64,000 bases of DNA from Desulfocapsaceae bacterium (GCA_031292275.1 JARLHL010000100.1:50157-114156); one strand, 5' to 3'; counted from the stretch's first letter, positions 51,543 to 61,179 are shown. Notes: generated by a model from the letters alone, not told the origin. Made by a program: numbers and translations.

Positions 51543-52807
51543 CAGAGACCTCTGAAGACAATGCAGCAGTTGGTGCCGCCAAAGCCGAAGGAGTTGGAGA
51601 TGATAAATTCGTGGGAATGCCGCCTCGGCAGATTGGGCACCACATCCAGGTCTGCCAGCTCCGGGTCGGGGATATGGTTGACCGTAGGCAGGACGATCCC
51701 CCGATTCATGGCCTCGATGGCAAGGGCCGCCTCGATGGCGGCGGAGGCCCCGAGACTGTGTCCCACCTGGGATTTATTGGCCGAGATCGGAATCCGGGGC
51801 AGGCGGCTGCCGAAGACGGCGCGCAAGCATTCGGCCTCGGTGGTGTCGCCGGTGGGGGTGGAGGTGCCGTGGGCGTTGATGGCGCCGATATCATCGGGGG
51901 CGATCTCCGCATCGTCGATGGCGTCCCGCATGGCCTGGATCACGGTGCCGGCGTTGGGACGGGTGAAATGACTTGCATCCGAATTCCAGCCGACGCCTGC
52001 CACGCTGGCCCGGGGCACAAGTCCATGGGCGCGGGCCGCGTCCTCCGCGGCCAGGACGACGATTCCCGCGCCTTCGGCCAGCACGAATCCCTTGCGATCC
52101 AGGCTGAAGGGGCGTGAGGCCTGGGTGGGGTCCTCATAGGAACGGTCCTTGGGGCCGACCTTGATGGAGGCCAGCATATTGGCAAAGCCCAGGATGATCT
52201 CCGGGATCAGGCAGGTCTCGGCGCCCCCGGCCAGGGCAAAATCGCAGTCGCCGTCCCGGATCATCCGGGCGCCGATGGCGATGGCGTGATTCCCCGAGGC
52301 GCAGGCCCCCTGCGGCGAGAAGATCGGCCCGGTGAAGCCCAGGAGCATGCCGGCCTTTCCGGCCGGCAGGTTGGCGCAGAGGTTGGGCAGCAGATAGGGG
52401 CTGACCTTGAGCGGGCCCAGCCGGGTGTAGTTGTCCATTGCAATCCGGTAGGCGTCCGAGCCGTTTAGGGCAGAACCGATCAAACAGGCGGTTCGCGGGC
52501 CGGTGCGGTCGTTTATCTCCAGCCCCGCGTCCTCCAGGGCCTGCCGGCACATCTCCATGCTGAGAAAGACAAAGTCGGCGTTCCAGAGGGCGGCGTCTTT
52601 ACGGCTCACATAGGGAAAGCTGCCCGGATTCCAGTCCGGGATCTCACCCACCACATTGCTGCGGGTCTCGACCTGGCAGCGGCTCAGACGCCGGAAGCCG
52701 GCCCTGCCTGCCACCGCATTCTCCCAGGTGGCGGCAAAGGTGTTGCCGAGGGCGGTGGCTGCGGCGTAGCCGAGGACGACAACCTTTCTGTTGAGTGGCG
52801 CTCTCAT
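51542..52807 (-). CDS. Beta-ketoacyl-ACP synthase (FabF-like)
   Basis: 421 residues from the ATG at 52807 (AGGGGA site). The catalytic triad is complete: Cys in SPQGACASGNHAIA, His in INAHGTSTPTGD, and His in SANKSQVGHSLGAS. The C-terminal SNSFGFGGTNCCIVF motif is present. It should condense malonyl-ACP with the growing chain. It follows the second ketosynthase by about 20 bases in a tightly packed operon. Confidence 0.94.
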   Translation of the reverse strand: MRAPLNRKVVVLGYAAATALGNTFAATWENAVAGRAGFRRLSRCQVETRSNVVGEIPDWNPGSFPYVSRKDAALWNADFVFLSMEMCRQALEDAGLEINDRTGPRTACLIGSALNGSDAYRIAMDNYTRLGPLKVSPYLLPNLCANLPAGKAGMLLGFTGPIFSPQGACASGNHAIAIGARMIRDGDCDFALAGGAETCLIPEIILGFANMLASIKVGPKDRSYEDPTQASRPFSLDRKGFVLAEGAGIVVLAAEDAARAHGLVPRASVAGVGWNSDASHFTRPNAGTVIQAMRDAIDDAEIAPDDIGAINAHGTSTPTGDTTEAECLRAVFGSRLPRIPISANKSQVGHSLGASAAIEAALAIEAMNRGIVLPTVNHIPDPELADLDVVPNLPRRHSHEFIISNSFGFGGTNCCIVFRGL

Positions 52808-52826
52808 CGATGTATTCCCCTGATCA

Positions 52827-54080
52827 TCAGGTCCGTCTGAAGACGGCGCAGGCGTTGCAGCCGCCGAAGCCGAAGGCATTTTTGAGTATATGCCGCTGGT
52901 CAAGCTGTCTGGTGCCTTCGGCCACGCAGTCCAGCGGGATTTCGGGGTCAAAGAGAAGGTTGATGGTCGGCAGCAGCAGGCCCTCTTCCATGCCGCGCAG
53001 GGCCAGGATGGTCTCTATGGCGCTGGAGGCCCCCATGGCATGACCGATCTGGGACTTGTTGGCGCTGACCGGAGGAGGCTGACCGTTGAAGACTGCCGTC
53101 AGGGCGTCGTATTCCACCTTGTCACCCACCCGGGTCGAGGTGGCGTGGGCGTTGACCGCGTCGATATCGCAGGGGGCAAGCCCCGCATCGGAGATGGCCT
53201 CGCCCATGCAGCGGCGGACGGTCTCCATATGGGGCATGACGAAGTGATGGGCATCCGAAGTCATCGACCAGCCTGCCAGCTCGGCTGCGTAATGCAGGCC
53301 GTGGGCATGGGCGAATTCCCTGGTGGCCAGAATCACGGCCCCGGCGCCTTCGGAGATGACGAAACCTCGCCGGTTTAGCGAAAAGGGGCGGCTGGCCACG
53401 GCAGGGGCCTCCTGCTGGCCGTCCTTCGGGGTGTAGGCGCCGTTCATAGTCGCGAATCCTGCGACGATAGGCTCGACCAGGGCGCAGTCCACGGCCCCGC
53501 AGATGACCATATCGGCCCGGTCCTGGGCCAGCAGCATGGCGCCCACCAGCATGGAGGTCAGGCCGGTGGCGCAGGCGGTGATGGTGGCCAGGATCGGGCC
53601 TTGGGCCCCGGTATGCATGGCGATCTTGCCGCCGATCATATTGATGCAGGAGTTGGGGTTGGTGTAGGGGTGGGGCAGCCGATCCTCCGCCTGCAGTCTG
53701 CGGTCTGCGTGGAGTACCGCGTCCAGTCCGCCCACGGCAGAGCTGAAGGTCGTTGCCACCCGCGGTGCCAGCGCAGCATCAATGTCCACGCCGCTGCGCG
53801 CAAGCGCCCTGGTCACCGCCAGCAGGCCGTATTTGAATACCGGCGAAAACCAGGCGGCCTGGTGTCTGGGAGAAAGAAAGGGGTAGGACTCGCCGTCGAT
53901 GTCGGGCACCTGGCCCGCGACAGCCACGGGAAAGCCGTCCCTGAGCGGAAACCGGGTCAGCGGACCGATACCGCTTTCCCCTGCCAGGGCCCGCTGCCAC
54001 TGCCGGTCCAAGTCGGCTCCCAGCGGTGAGATGGCGTCATATCCGACGATGACGGCTTTTTTGTTCTCCGGGACCGTCAA
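52827..54080 (-). CDS. Beta-ketoacyl-ACP synthase, second copy
   Basis: 417 residues. Active-site Cys in ATITACATGLTS, His in VNAHATSTRVGD and His in ANKSQIGHAMGASS are all present, and the C-terminus ends in NAFGFGGCNACAVF. It differs clearly from the downstream copy, so it probably has another chain length or primer preference. It precedes the other ketosynthase and is followed upstream by the tandem radical SAM genes. Confidence 0.94.
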   Translation of the reverse strand: MTVPENKKAVIVGYDAISPLGADLDRQWQRALAGESGIGPLTRFPLRDGFPVAVAGQVPDIDGESYPFLSPRHQAAWFSPVFKYGLLAVTRALARSGVDIDAALAPRVATTFSSAVGGLDAVLHADRRLQAEDRLPHPYTNPNSCINMIGGKIAMHTGAQGPILATITACATGLTSMLVGAMLLAQDRADMVICGAVDCALVEPIVAGFATMNGAYTPKDGQQEAPAVASRPFSLNRRGFVISEGAGAVILATREFAHAHGLHYAAELAGWSMTSDAHHFVMPHMETVRRCMGEAISDAGLAPCDIDAVNAHATSTRVGDKVEYDALTAVFNGQPPPVSANKSQIGHAMGASSAIETILALRGMEEGLLLPTINLLFDPEIPLDCVAEGTRQLDQRHILKNAFGFGGCNACAVFRRT

Positions 54081-54086
54081 GGGCGA

Positions 54087-55085
54087 TTACCACGGGATGA
54101 ATCGGTACAGCTTGGCGAACATCTCATAGACTTCAATCCAGTTCTGCAGATCTTGCGCGGTGTGGAAGTGGGCGCGTTTGTTGACCATGACCCAGCTCAT
54201 GTGGGCGGCGCCGTCTTTGCAGGTCGAGCAGTCGCGGGTCTCCGAGGTGCAGCAGCGGTGCATGGTCTTGAGATCCGAGGCCCAGCGGATAAAGTTGGTG
54301 AGCCGCTTTGGTCGGGGCTCGCGCTTATCGATGGGGTCGGTGACCGAAGGGCACTCCATCCAGCCGAAAGGTCGGCCCAGCATGTGGCCGGTGGTGATGA
54401 TCTGGTGATAGTAGCGGCAGGAGACCACCGTCTCGGAATAACTGTCCAGCATGGCGTCCATCTCGAGCCGCACTGCCGCCAGTTCCTCCGGTCGCCAGGA
54501 AAAGCCGTCCACGCCCTCGTCATTGGAGAGCAGCTGCATATGGACCTTGAGGCCGACATCCTTGATCTTGCGGATGATTTTTTCGGTATGACCCAGCTGC
54601 TTGGGGGTGATGGTATAGAGATAGTAGGCGTTGGGATCGCCTGCATAGTTGGCGCTTGAGATGGCGAAGGTGTCCTTGCCCCGCAGGATGGTCTCGTCCT
54701 CCGCATTGCCCCAAAGCGAGATGCCGACCATCATATCGGGGAAGCGCTGCCGGTCGACCTTGATGATGCCGTTGGTGGCGCAGAAAGTCGGCAACCGTTT
54801 GTAAAAGGCCTCGATCCGGTCGGGACAGAGGGTGGGCTCGCCGCCGATGAGAATGGCCAGGTTGACCCCGCGCGCCATTTCCCTCTCGACGAAGTCATGC
54901 CATTTGGCTACGTCCTTCTCCTCCGAGGCGACGGTATGCTCACCGGAAGAAAAGAAAAAACATCCCTTGCAGCGCAGATTGCAGCGGTCGGTGACATCAT
55001 AAATGGAACTGCGGATGTTGAGCCTGGATACTTTTTTGTAACGCTCGTACCAGTGGGCATCGAGCAGGGAGCTGACTGTTTTCAT
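54087..55085 (-). CDS. Short radical SAM protein, copy A of a tandem pair
   Basis: 332 residues from the ATG at 55085, which overlaps the stop of the upstream paralogue by four bases. Motif: VTDRCNLRCKGCFFF (C35, C39, C42), IGGEPTLCPDRI, ATNGI. The C-terminal region has further cysteines, MHRCCTSETRDCSTC, that may hold an auxiliary cluster. It is about a third identical-looking to its neighbour by eye, a tandem duplication. Such genes are not part of ordinary aryl-polyene clusters. Confidence 0.88.
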   Translation of the reverse strand: MKTVSSLLDAHWYERYKKVSRLNIRSSIYDVTDRCNLRCKGCFFFSSGEHTVASEEKDVAKWHDFVEREMARGVNLAILIGGEPTLCPDRIEAFYKRLPTFCATNGIIKVDRQRFPDMMVGISLWGNAEDETILRGKDTFAISSANYAGDPNAYYLYTITPKQLGHTEKIIRKIKDVGLKVHMQLLSNDEGVDGFSWRPEELAAVRLEMDAMLDSYSETVVSCRYYHQIITTGHMLGRPFGWMECPSVTDPIDKREPRPKRLTNFIRWASDLKTMHRCCTSETRDCSTCKDGAAHMSWVMVNKRAHFHTAQDLQNWIEVYEMFAKLYRFIPW

Positions 55086-56164
55086 AGTGGCGTTGGCGGC
55101 TGATTGCTTCCTGGTGGGGCAACAGGATATGTGAGGAGGTTGGCCCCTTTCGTGTATCCTCGCACCCAGACGGCAAGGTAGGTATCGACATAATCCAGCC
55201 AGGCGGCGAAGCTCTCCACATTGATGGCGTGCCGGTACATCCTGGCGGTGACCACGGCCGAGCCTGCGGCGTAGTGGCGGCAGTCGGCGCAGTCGGTATC
55301 CGGGACACAGCAGGCGGCATCCCGGTCCCACTTAAGATCGGTTCGGTACTGTCTGAATGATCGGCCCAGGCCGATAGCGGTGGAGGCGTTCATCCGCGGA
55401 TAAGTGCAGGAGAACAGGTCGTGCAGGCCTCTATCGCTGGTATGGGCAACGATATTGTACCAGGAGAAGAGCACGGTCTGCGGATAATCGGCCAGCAGCC
55501 CGGCCATCACCTCCCGGGTGCGCGCCAGCGACTCGGCCGTATGGCGCAGGGGGCCTGTGTAGCCCACCGGCGCCGAAAACATGTTGAAGGTGATCTGCTG
55601 GCCGCCTTCTGCCAGGGTGTCGGTGATCTGCCGGGCCTCGTCGATGTTGAAGGGGGTGAAGGTGTAGACAAAGGCTGCCCTGGGGTCATCCCGGTAATTG
55701 TCCATCTGCCGGGCCAGCATGCAGTCGGCCTTTCTAATCTCCTTGCTGGTGCTGTCACTGCCCCAGACGGAGATGTGGATGCGATAGTCGGTCTCCCGCG
55801 GGATCGCCTTAAGGCCGTTGGTGGCAATGGCTCCCAGGGGGATATTCTCAGAACAGATCCGACAGAGCCGGGGGACCAGGGACGGTTCGGCGCCTGCCAG
55901 CACGGCGAAGGTGATTCCGCGCTCCTTTTCCGCCGCCATCAGCTGCCGCCACGCGTCTTCGTCTCGGTTTTCCAAAGCAAACTGCTTTTCGCCGGTGAAG
56001 TAATAGCAGCCCTCACAGCGGATGTTGCAGCGGTTGGTCATATCATAGGTGGATTCGCGGAGAAAAAAATAGCGGCGAACCTTGTCCCATCTCTCCCTGA
56101 TCAGCGGATCGGCAATGATGTCGGTGAATTTGCAGGTCGCTGTTGAGGCAGTCCCGACGGTCAT
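55082..56164 (-). CDS. Short radical SAM protein, copy B of a tandem pair
   Basis: 360 residues. Motif: MTNRCNIRCEGCYYF (C46, C50, C53), then LAGAEPSLVPRL (the GGEP loop reads GAEP), ATNGL, and a C-terminal set AACCVPDTDCADCRHYA equivalent to that of copy A. The start at 56164 is directly next to the stop of the dehydratase-ACP gene. The altered GAEP loop and the shared C-terminal cysteines suggest a related but specialised reaction. Confidence 0.88.
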   Translation of the reverse strand: MTVGTASTATCKFTDIIADPLIRERWDKVRRYFFLRESTYDMTNRCNIRCEGCYYFTGEKQFALENRDEDAWRQLMAAEKERGITFAVLAGAEPSLVPRLCRICSENIPLGAIATNGLKAIPRETDYRIHISVWGSDSTSKEIRKADCMLARQMDNYRDDPRAAFVYTFTPFNIDEARQITDTLAEGGQQITFNMFSAPVGYTGPLRHTAESLARTREVMAGLLADYPQTVLFSWYNIVAHTSDRGLHDLFSCTYPRMNASTAIGLGRSFRQYRTDLKWDRDAACCVPDTDCADCRHYAAGSAVVTARMYRHAINVESFAAWLDYVDTYLAVWVRGYTKGANLLTYPVAPPGSNQPPTPL

Positions 56165-56791
56165 TTATTCAGCACCGTTTTTTCTTTGGTCGATATAGGC
56201 GGCGATGATCCGGACGGTGGTCAGCGTGGGGTAGTCGTCCTCATCGATCCGAATGCCGAATTCGTCCCTGATAACCAGGGCGATGGTGGCGAGATCCATA
56301 CTGTCTATGCCGACCTCGTCCACCAGGTCGAGATCGGGATTGAAGGTCGTGGGAGTTACATCTTCCAGCTTGAGTTCATTGATGATTATTTCGGCAACGC
56401 GGGTGATGGTCTGATCGATGGCAATAGTCATTATGCTCTTATCCGAGGCTGTTGTAGCGGCCAGGCACATCACGCCGGAGCAGACATCCTGTGCTTCGCT
56501 GGTTATCCGAAAGGTATAGAGGTTGGCTTCTGTGGCCGAGGCGTGGATTTCAAGCCTGTCGCCGGGCCTGATGCGTTTTTTAAACTTTACCCTGCTCAGG
56601 CGTTTTATGCAAAGATTTTCCTGCCTTGCAATAGAGATCACCTCGGCTGCCATGTTCAGTTGGGCTATCCCGGGCAGAATGGGATCATCAGGAAAATGAC
56701 CGGAAAACCATGGCGATCCGTCACTGACCGTAATATGAGCCAAAAGCGTATTATTTGTAATCTTTTTAAAACTCGGACGAAAATACCACAT
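56165..56791 (-). CDS. Hotdog dehydratase fused to an acyl carrier protein
   Basis: 208 residues from the ATG at 56791 (AGGA site). Residues about 1-120 are a FabZ/ApeI-like hotdog with SGHFPDDPILPGIAQLNMAAE. The catalytic His is present, but the position usually Glu or Asp after the PG is Asn. Residues about 125-205 are an ACP with the phosphopantetheine serine in VDEVGIDSMDLATIALV. So the carrier is joined to the enzyme. The pair could act in a fixed dehydration step or be non-catalytic scaffolding. Confidence 0.9.
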   Translation of the reverse strand: MWYFRPSFKKITNNTLLAHITVSDGSPWFSGHFPDDPILPGIAQLNMAAEVISIARQENLCIKRLSRVKFKKRIRPGDRLEIHASATEANLYTFRITSEAQDVCSGVMCLAATTASDKSIMTIAIDQTITRVAEIIINELKLEDVTPTTFNPDLDLVDEVGIDSMDLATIALVIRDEFGIRIDEDDYPTLTTVRIIAAYIDQRKNGAE

Positions 56792-56990
56792 GTTATAGTC
56801 CTGTGTCCATAAAAATATCCGGATCCGCACATGCCCGCTTCGAGGAACAAGATGCGTGTTCCCGTTTAAAATCAGTTTATTACATCATGCCCTGATGAGG
56901 ATTGAGCCCCCATCGCCGCTGCTGTCCGGCGGGGGGGCAGCCCGTTTCCTTGTCCCTGTCTTGTTTGAAGAGGGATCTTCGGGATATGGC

Positions 56991-58334
56991 CTAGCCGGCC
57001 AGAAATTCCCAGAGCGGGCCGGCAAATCCATGCCTGTATAAGTTCAGGGTGGTGTCCGTTATAGACTGGTCTCCAGAGCCGGTTACCCAGTTGTTGTGCC
57101 CGCTGGCCCTGCTCTTGACGATTACTTCAATGTCCCTCAGACCGATACTGTCCGGCTGATAGAATACCGGGCGCAGCAGATCGGTCCGGCCGTCGATTTT
57201 TCCCTGGGCAACAGCCATGTCGTAGAGGGAGGTGCCTGGGTAGATCCTGACCCCGATGAACAGAAAGAAGACCGATTTCTCCAGTTTCTCAATGCCGTCA
57301 AGGCTTGCGGCCACCGTTGCTGCCGACTCTTGCGGCCCGCCGAAGAGGAGGTAGTGAGCGACATGGATCCTGGCTGCGACGGCCTGCCGGTGAGCGATGC
57401 GGACGTCCTCGGCGCAAAAGGGCTTCCTGAAGGCCCTGAGCACGGTGTCGGACAGGGACTCCGTCCCGAATTCCACGTGCTTGCAGCCGGCTTGCGCCAT
57501 GGCGGCAAAGTAGTTGTCCGGGACCCTGACGGGAGCGAAAAAGGCCCCCCAGGGGATGGAAAGTCCCGCTTTTTTCAAAGCCCTGGCCACGTCCAGGCTG
57601 TGCTGGACATCGGAGTTGAAGGCGGAGTCGGTGAAAAAGAGGTATTTCGCCCCCGCCTCCTGCAGCTGAAGGGCTGTTTCAGCCACCTCGCCGGGGTCGG
57701 TGAGACGGTGGGTCCCCCCCTCGATATGAGGATAGGAGCAGTAGATGCACCTGAATGAGCAGCCCCGCTTGGTCTGGAGATTAAGCATGCCCCCGTTTTG
57801 GATGTAGTACTGATTCTGGGGGTTTGGGGGCAGTCTGCGGACGAGTCTCCCCGGCCAGGGAGGAGGAGGGGCAGAAGCTCGGTCCTTCGAAATCACCCCC
57901 GGTATTTCTGCCGGGTCGCGTCCGGCGGCAAGGGTGTCGATGAGCAGTGGAAAGCGTTCTCCCTCGCCGATGATGCCGTAGTCGGCGTTCAGTTCAGCCA
58001 GGATCCTTTCCGGCATAATCGTAAATCCGCTGCCGCCGCAGACGATAGGGGCGGCGGAGCGCTGTCGCAGCCATGTCACCAGGTCTTTATAATCATCGAG
58101 AAAATATGAAGAATCGCCGGCGTCGGTATTGTCGATGTTCCGGCAGGAGATCCCGATGATCTCAGGCGAGAAATCGATTATGATTGCCGCAAGTCCATCC
58201 CTGTCCATCGTCAGCATGTCGGCTCTCTGCACCGTATGCCGGTCGCCGATGGCCCCGGCCACATAGTCAAGGCCGATGGGGTAGACGGGATAGGGTACCG
58301 TCAGGGTGTTGGCTGAGATGAGCAGGATCTTCAT
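56991..58334 (-). CDS. B12-binding radical SAM protein, lipid/polyene type
   Basis: 447 residues. N-terminal cobalamin-binding-like domain (KILLISANTLTVPYPVYP, IIGISCRNIDNTD, PIVCGGSGFTIMPE), then the radical SAM motif LQTKRGCSFRCIYCSYP with FFTDSAFNSDV and FGTESLSDTVLRAF, and a C-terminal domain with YPGTSLYDMAV. The protein family is the BchE type. It lies between two condensation/carrier genes, overlapping the KS-CLF fusion by four bases, so it acts on a lipid or polyene bound to ACP or released from it (inference). Confidence 0.88.
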   Translation of the reverse strand: MKILLISANTLTVPYPVYPIGLDYVAGAIGDRHTVQRADMLTMDRDGLAAIIIDFSPEIIGISCRNIDNTDAGDSSYFLDDYKDLVTWLRQRSAAPIVCGGSGFTIMPERILAELNADYGIIGEGERFPLLIDTLAAGRDPAEIPGVISKDRASAPPPPWPGRLVRRLPPNPQNQYYIQNGGMLNLQTKRGCSFRCIYCSYPHIEGGTHRLTDPGEVAETALQLQEAGAKYLFFTDSAFNSDVQHSLDVARALKKAGLSIPWGAFFAPVRVPDNYFAAMAQAGCKHVEFGTESLSDTVLRAFRKPFCAEDVRIAHRQAVAARIHVAHYLLFGGPQESAATVAASLDGIEKLEKSVFFLFIGVRIYPGTSLYDMAVAQGKIDGRTDLLRPVFYQPDSIGLRDIEVIVKSRASGHNNWVTGSGDQSITDTTLNLYRHGFAGPLWEFLAG

Positions 58335-60496
58335 GGCCTCGAAAATTCCATGGCGGTGAGGAAGTTCCCGGTGCCGAGGACCAGGATCTTCCGGCCGTCC
58401 TCAAAGCGGAGATCGTCTCCGTCCAGAAGAGCGCCGGGGATCATGCCTTCCTTTAGATAGGCAACGGCCAGGACTGCCGCCACGGCGGAGGCCGAAGCGA
58501 ACTGGCCCAGGAAATCACGATAGCGGCAGACCGGTATCCGTCCGCCGGTGAGGCGCCTGAAATCCGCCAGCTGTCTGTCTCCCTGTGCCGCCGTCCCGGC
58601 TGGGATGCCGGCGAAGACGGCGGCGAAATCCTCTGCCGTGTTTTCCGGGCCGCCCAGGGTTTCGATGAGTCTCTCCATGAGATCCCCTTCCGCGCCCCTG
58701 CCGTAGAAGGGCAGTCTGACCAGGCAGCGGGCGTTTCGCCGATCCCGGTTGACATAGAGGGCGCCGCCGCCGTCAGCCAGGGGACTGTTCCGGTCGACGG
58801 AAGGATCCAAAAGGGGCGACAGCCTTGCGTGTCCCTCGTCGGCGCTGAGGAGCAGGGCGGATCGGCCTGAGTCTTCAAGAAGGCTGTCCGCGGCGAGCAG
58901 GGCCTGCTCGAAGGAATAATCGCCGCCGCTCAGGGTAACGTTTGCGCCGGTGGCGCCCAGCAGGATGGCGATCTGGCTGGCGGGGCTGTTGTGCACCGAG
59001 CCGACAAAGTCCGTGGGGCTGGGAAACTGTTCGGCGGACTCGTCGAGCTTGGTCAGAAAGTCGCAGGTCTCGGTGAGTGAACCCCAGCCGGTGCCCATGA
59101 AGATCGCCGATGGTTTCTCCATCCCCGGGGTTGCGTCAGTAATGGAGGCGGCGAGTTGCAGGGACAGGCGGGTCAGGCGTTTGGCCCGGCGGATGAAGCG
59201 GGGCGGCAGGCCCGGACCCAGGAGTTCCATCGCCGGCATGCCGGCGGCCCGGCCTCCTGCGCGCAATCGGGCCAGGGTGTCGGGCATCAGGCCGGCGCCG
59301 GTCAGACAGGCGCAGCCGTGGATGGCCAACGGTTTTTTGGGCGGCCGGCTGGTGTCCGGAGCTAGCATATCTTCCCGGCCGATGACAAGGGCGCCGTTAT
59401 TGCCGCCAAAGCCGAAGGAGTTGGAGAGGACGGTTCTGACGGGCCGGCCTTTGGGCATGATCTGCGGTTCCAGCCCCAGTGCCGGATCAACATGATCGCA
59501 GCCCGCATTGCCGGGGAGAAATCCGCGCGAAACCACGAGGCCCGACACCACGGCCTCAATGGCGCCTGCGGCGCCCAGGCTGTGTCCCATGGCCCCCTTG
59601 ATTGAGGAGAGGGGCGGCGGCGATGGGAAAAGGGTCCGGATGGCCTTGGCCTCGGATGTGTCATTGTCCCTGGTTCCGGTTCCGTGCAGGCTGATATAGT
59701 CCACCGCCGAGGGTGGTAGGCAGGCATCGGCCAGGGCGGCCTGCATGGCCGCCAGGGCCCCTCTTCCTTCGGGATGCGGTGCAGCCGGGTGGTAGGCGTC
59801 GCAGGAGAGACCGGCGCCGAGCAGAACGGCCAGAGGGGATTCGGGGCGTTCCGTGGTCAGGAGGAGCATGGCTGCCCCTTCCGCCACCGTCGTCCCCTGC
59901 CGAAAGAGGTCGAAAGGCCTGCATCCGTTGCGGTCCACAAGCTGCAGCGAGTGAAAACCGAAATAGGTCAGGCGGCTGAGCGAGTCCACGCCGCCGGCCA
60001 GGATACGCCGCATCCTGCCTTCCCGCAGCAGGCTCATGGCCAGGGCCAGGGCGACGGCGGATGATGAGCAGGCTGTCGACAGCATCAGGGCCGGCCCCGG
60101 ACAGCCGCAGGCTTCTGCCACATCCCGGGCGACACTCAGGAGGCCGTGATACCCATAGGCCTGCCGGTCGCAGCTCTTATCCCGCAGGAGCTGCTCGGTG
60201 GTCAGGATGCCGCCGGTGGTGCAGCCCAGGATGATCGCATCGGGCGGTTCCGTGCAGCCCTGCATGGCCATCTGCGCCGCCTCCCGTGCCAGCTGGTGTG
60301 TCCGTGGCAGGGACGGGTGCGGGGCCAGGTCGCTGATCTGGCCGACGGGCAGGGGACCGGCCTGGAGCAGGGGGAAGATCTGCAGGGGGACGATGGCGGA
60401 TCTGTGAGCCCAAAGCGCCTGTTCCGTCGCCGCAAGTCCGCGGCCCAAAGGGCTGATGATCCCGGTTGCAGCGATATAGATGGGCGCCGGTGTCAA
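58331..60496 (-). CDS. Ketosynthase / chain-length-factor fusion
   Basis: 721 residues. The N-terminal ~400 are a complete ketosynthase: Cys143 in LSTACSSSAVA, His in ISLHGTGTRDND, His in KGAMGHSLGAAGA, plus SFGFGGNNGALV. The C-terminal ~310 are a ketosynthase-like domain without active-site cysteine, with FVGSVHNSPASQIAIL and GGDYSFEQALLAAD, the pattern of the chain-length-factor partner of aryl-polyene and type II PKS systems. In those systems the two are usually separate or paired; here they are one chain. It sits between the ACP and the B12 radical SAM gene. Confidence 0.92.
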   Translation of the reverse strand: MTPAPIYIAATGIISPLGRGLAATEQALWAHRSAIVPLQIFPLLQAGPLPVGQISDLAPHPSLPRTHQLAREAAQMAMQGCTEPPDAIILGCTTGGILTTEQLLRDKSCDRQAYGYHGLLSVARDVAEACGCPGPALMLSTACSSSAVALALAMSLLREGRMRRILAGGVDSLSRLTYFGFHSLQLVDRNGCRPFDLFRQGTTVAEGAAMLLLTTERPESPLAVLLGAGLSCDAYHPAAPHPEGRGALAAMQAALADACLPPSAVDYISLHGTGTRDNDTSEAKAIRTLFPSPPPLSSIKGAMGHSLGAAGAIEAVVSGLVVSRGFLPGNAGCDHVDPALGLEPQIMPKGRPVRTVLSNSFGFGGNNGALVIGREDMLAPDTSRPPKKPLAIHGCACLTGAGLMPDTLARLRAGGRAAGMPAMELLGPGLPPRFIRRAKRLTRLSLQLAASITDATPGMEKPSAIFMGTGWGSLTETCDFLTKLDESAEQFPSPTDFVGSVHNSPASQIAILLGATGANVTLSGGDYSFEQALLAADSLLEDSGRSALLLSADEGHARLSPLLDPSVDRNSPLADGGGALYVNRDRRNARCLVRLPFYGRGAEGDLMERLIETLGGPENTAEDFAAVFAGIPAGTAAQGDRQLADFRRLTGGRIPVCRYRDFLGQFASASAVAAVLAVAYLKEGMIPGALLDGDDLRFEDGRKILVLGTGNFLTAMEFSRP

Positions 60497-60759
60497 ACAG
60501 CCTCTCTCGGCAGATGGTCCTGGATGTAGCTGGCCAGGGTGCTCAGGGAATGGAAGACCTTTTCGCCGATCTCCTGATTGTTGATGATGACCCGGTAGTC
60601 CTTTTCAATCATGACCACCATTTCCAGCAGATCGATAGAGTCGATGCCCAGATCTCCGCCCACCAGGCGGGCATTCTCGTCAAAGGTCTCCGGAGTCAGA
60701 TCGGTCAAATCAAGCAGGGCGATGAGTTTCACTTTCAGTTCGGCGATGAGTTCGTTCAT
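60493..60759 (-). CDS. Acyl carrier protein
   Basis: 88 residues from the ATG at 60759 (GAGA-type site). Typical ACP: LIALLDLTDLTPETFDENARL and the carrier serine in GGDLGIDSIDLLEMVVM. It overlaps the KS-CLF start by four bases and would be the main carrier of this cluster. The longer frame upstream to 60924 is not needed for the domain. Confidence 0.93.
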   Translation of the reverse strand: MNELIAELKVKLIALLDLTDLTPETFDENARLVGGDLGIDSIDLLEMVVMIEKDYRVIINNQEIGEKVFHSLSTLASYIQDHLPREAV

Positions 60760-61179
60760 GCATATCTCACAGTGAATTGCCAGCAGGCAAAGGCGTGTTT
60801 TTTCCTGCTGACGAAGGTTGGGCATTCGTGAAAAAATCACAGCGTTCCGCGGAGACGCCATCGAGTCAATATACCACATCAAAATGTTGTTTCTGCCACA
60901 GGCAGAGAAAGACTGGGACCACATTTATATGTTGCCAATCATTTGTCAATAAGATAAAGACATCCAAGATGAATAGGTCTTTGTTCATGCTGGTGATTTT
61001 CAGAAATTCAGAGCCGCACGCCCCCCCGTGGGGTGTGTGTTCAGCAGCCTGAAAGTGTGACGGCCGGCATGACCGAAACTCCGGTAGAACGTTATGCATC
61101 CCCGGACATGTACGTCCCCTCGGGGGATCATAGGATTTTTTTACCCCTGCGTTTCTTGCCTATGGCATGTGAAGGTCCT
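60760..61179. promoter_or_regulatory. Divergent promoter region of the polyene-like cluster
   Basis: About 420 bases separate the leftward ACP gene from the rightward hotdog gene. All cluster genes to the left down to 46955 and to the right of it are read away from here, so this region should contain both promoters. No dyad or regulator gene was recognised nearby. Confidence 0.6.
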
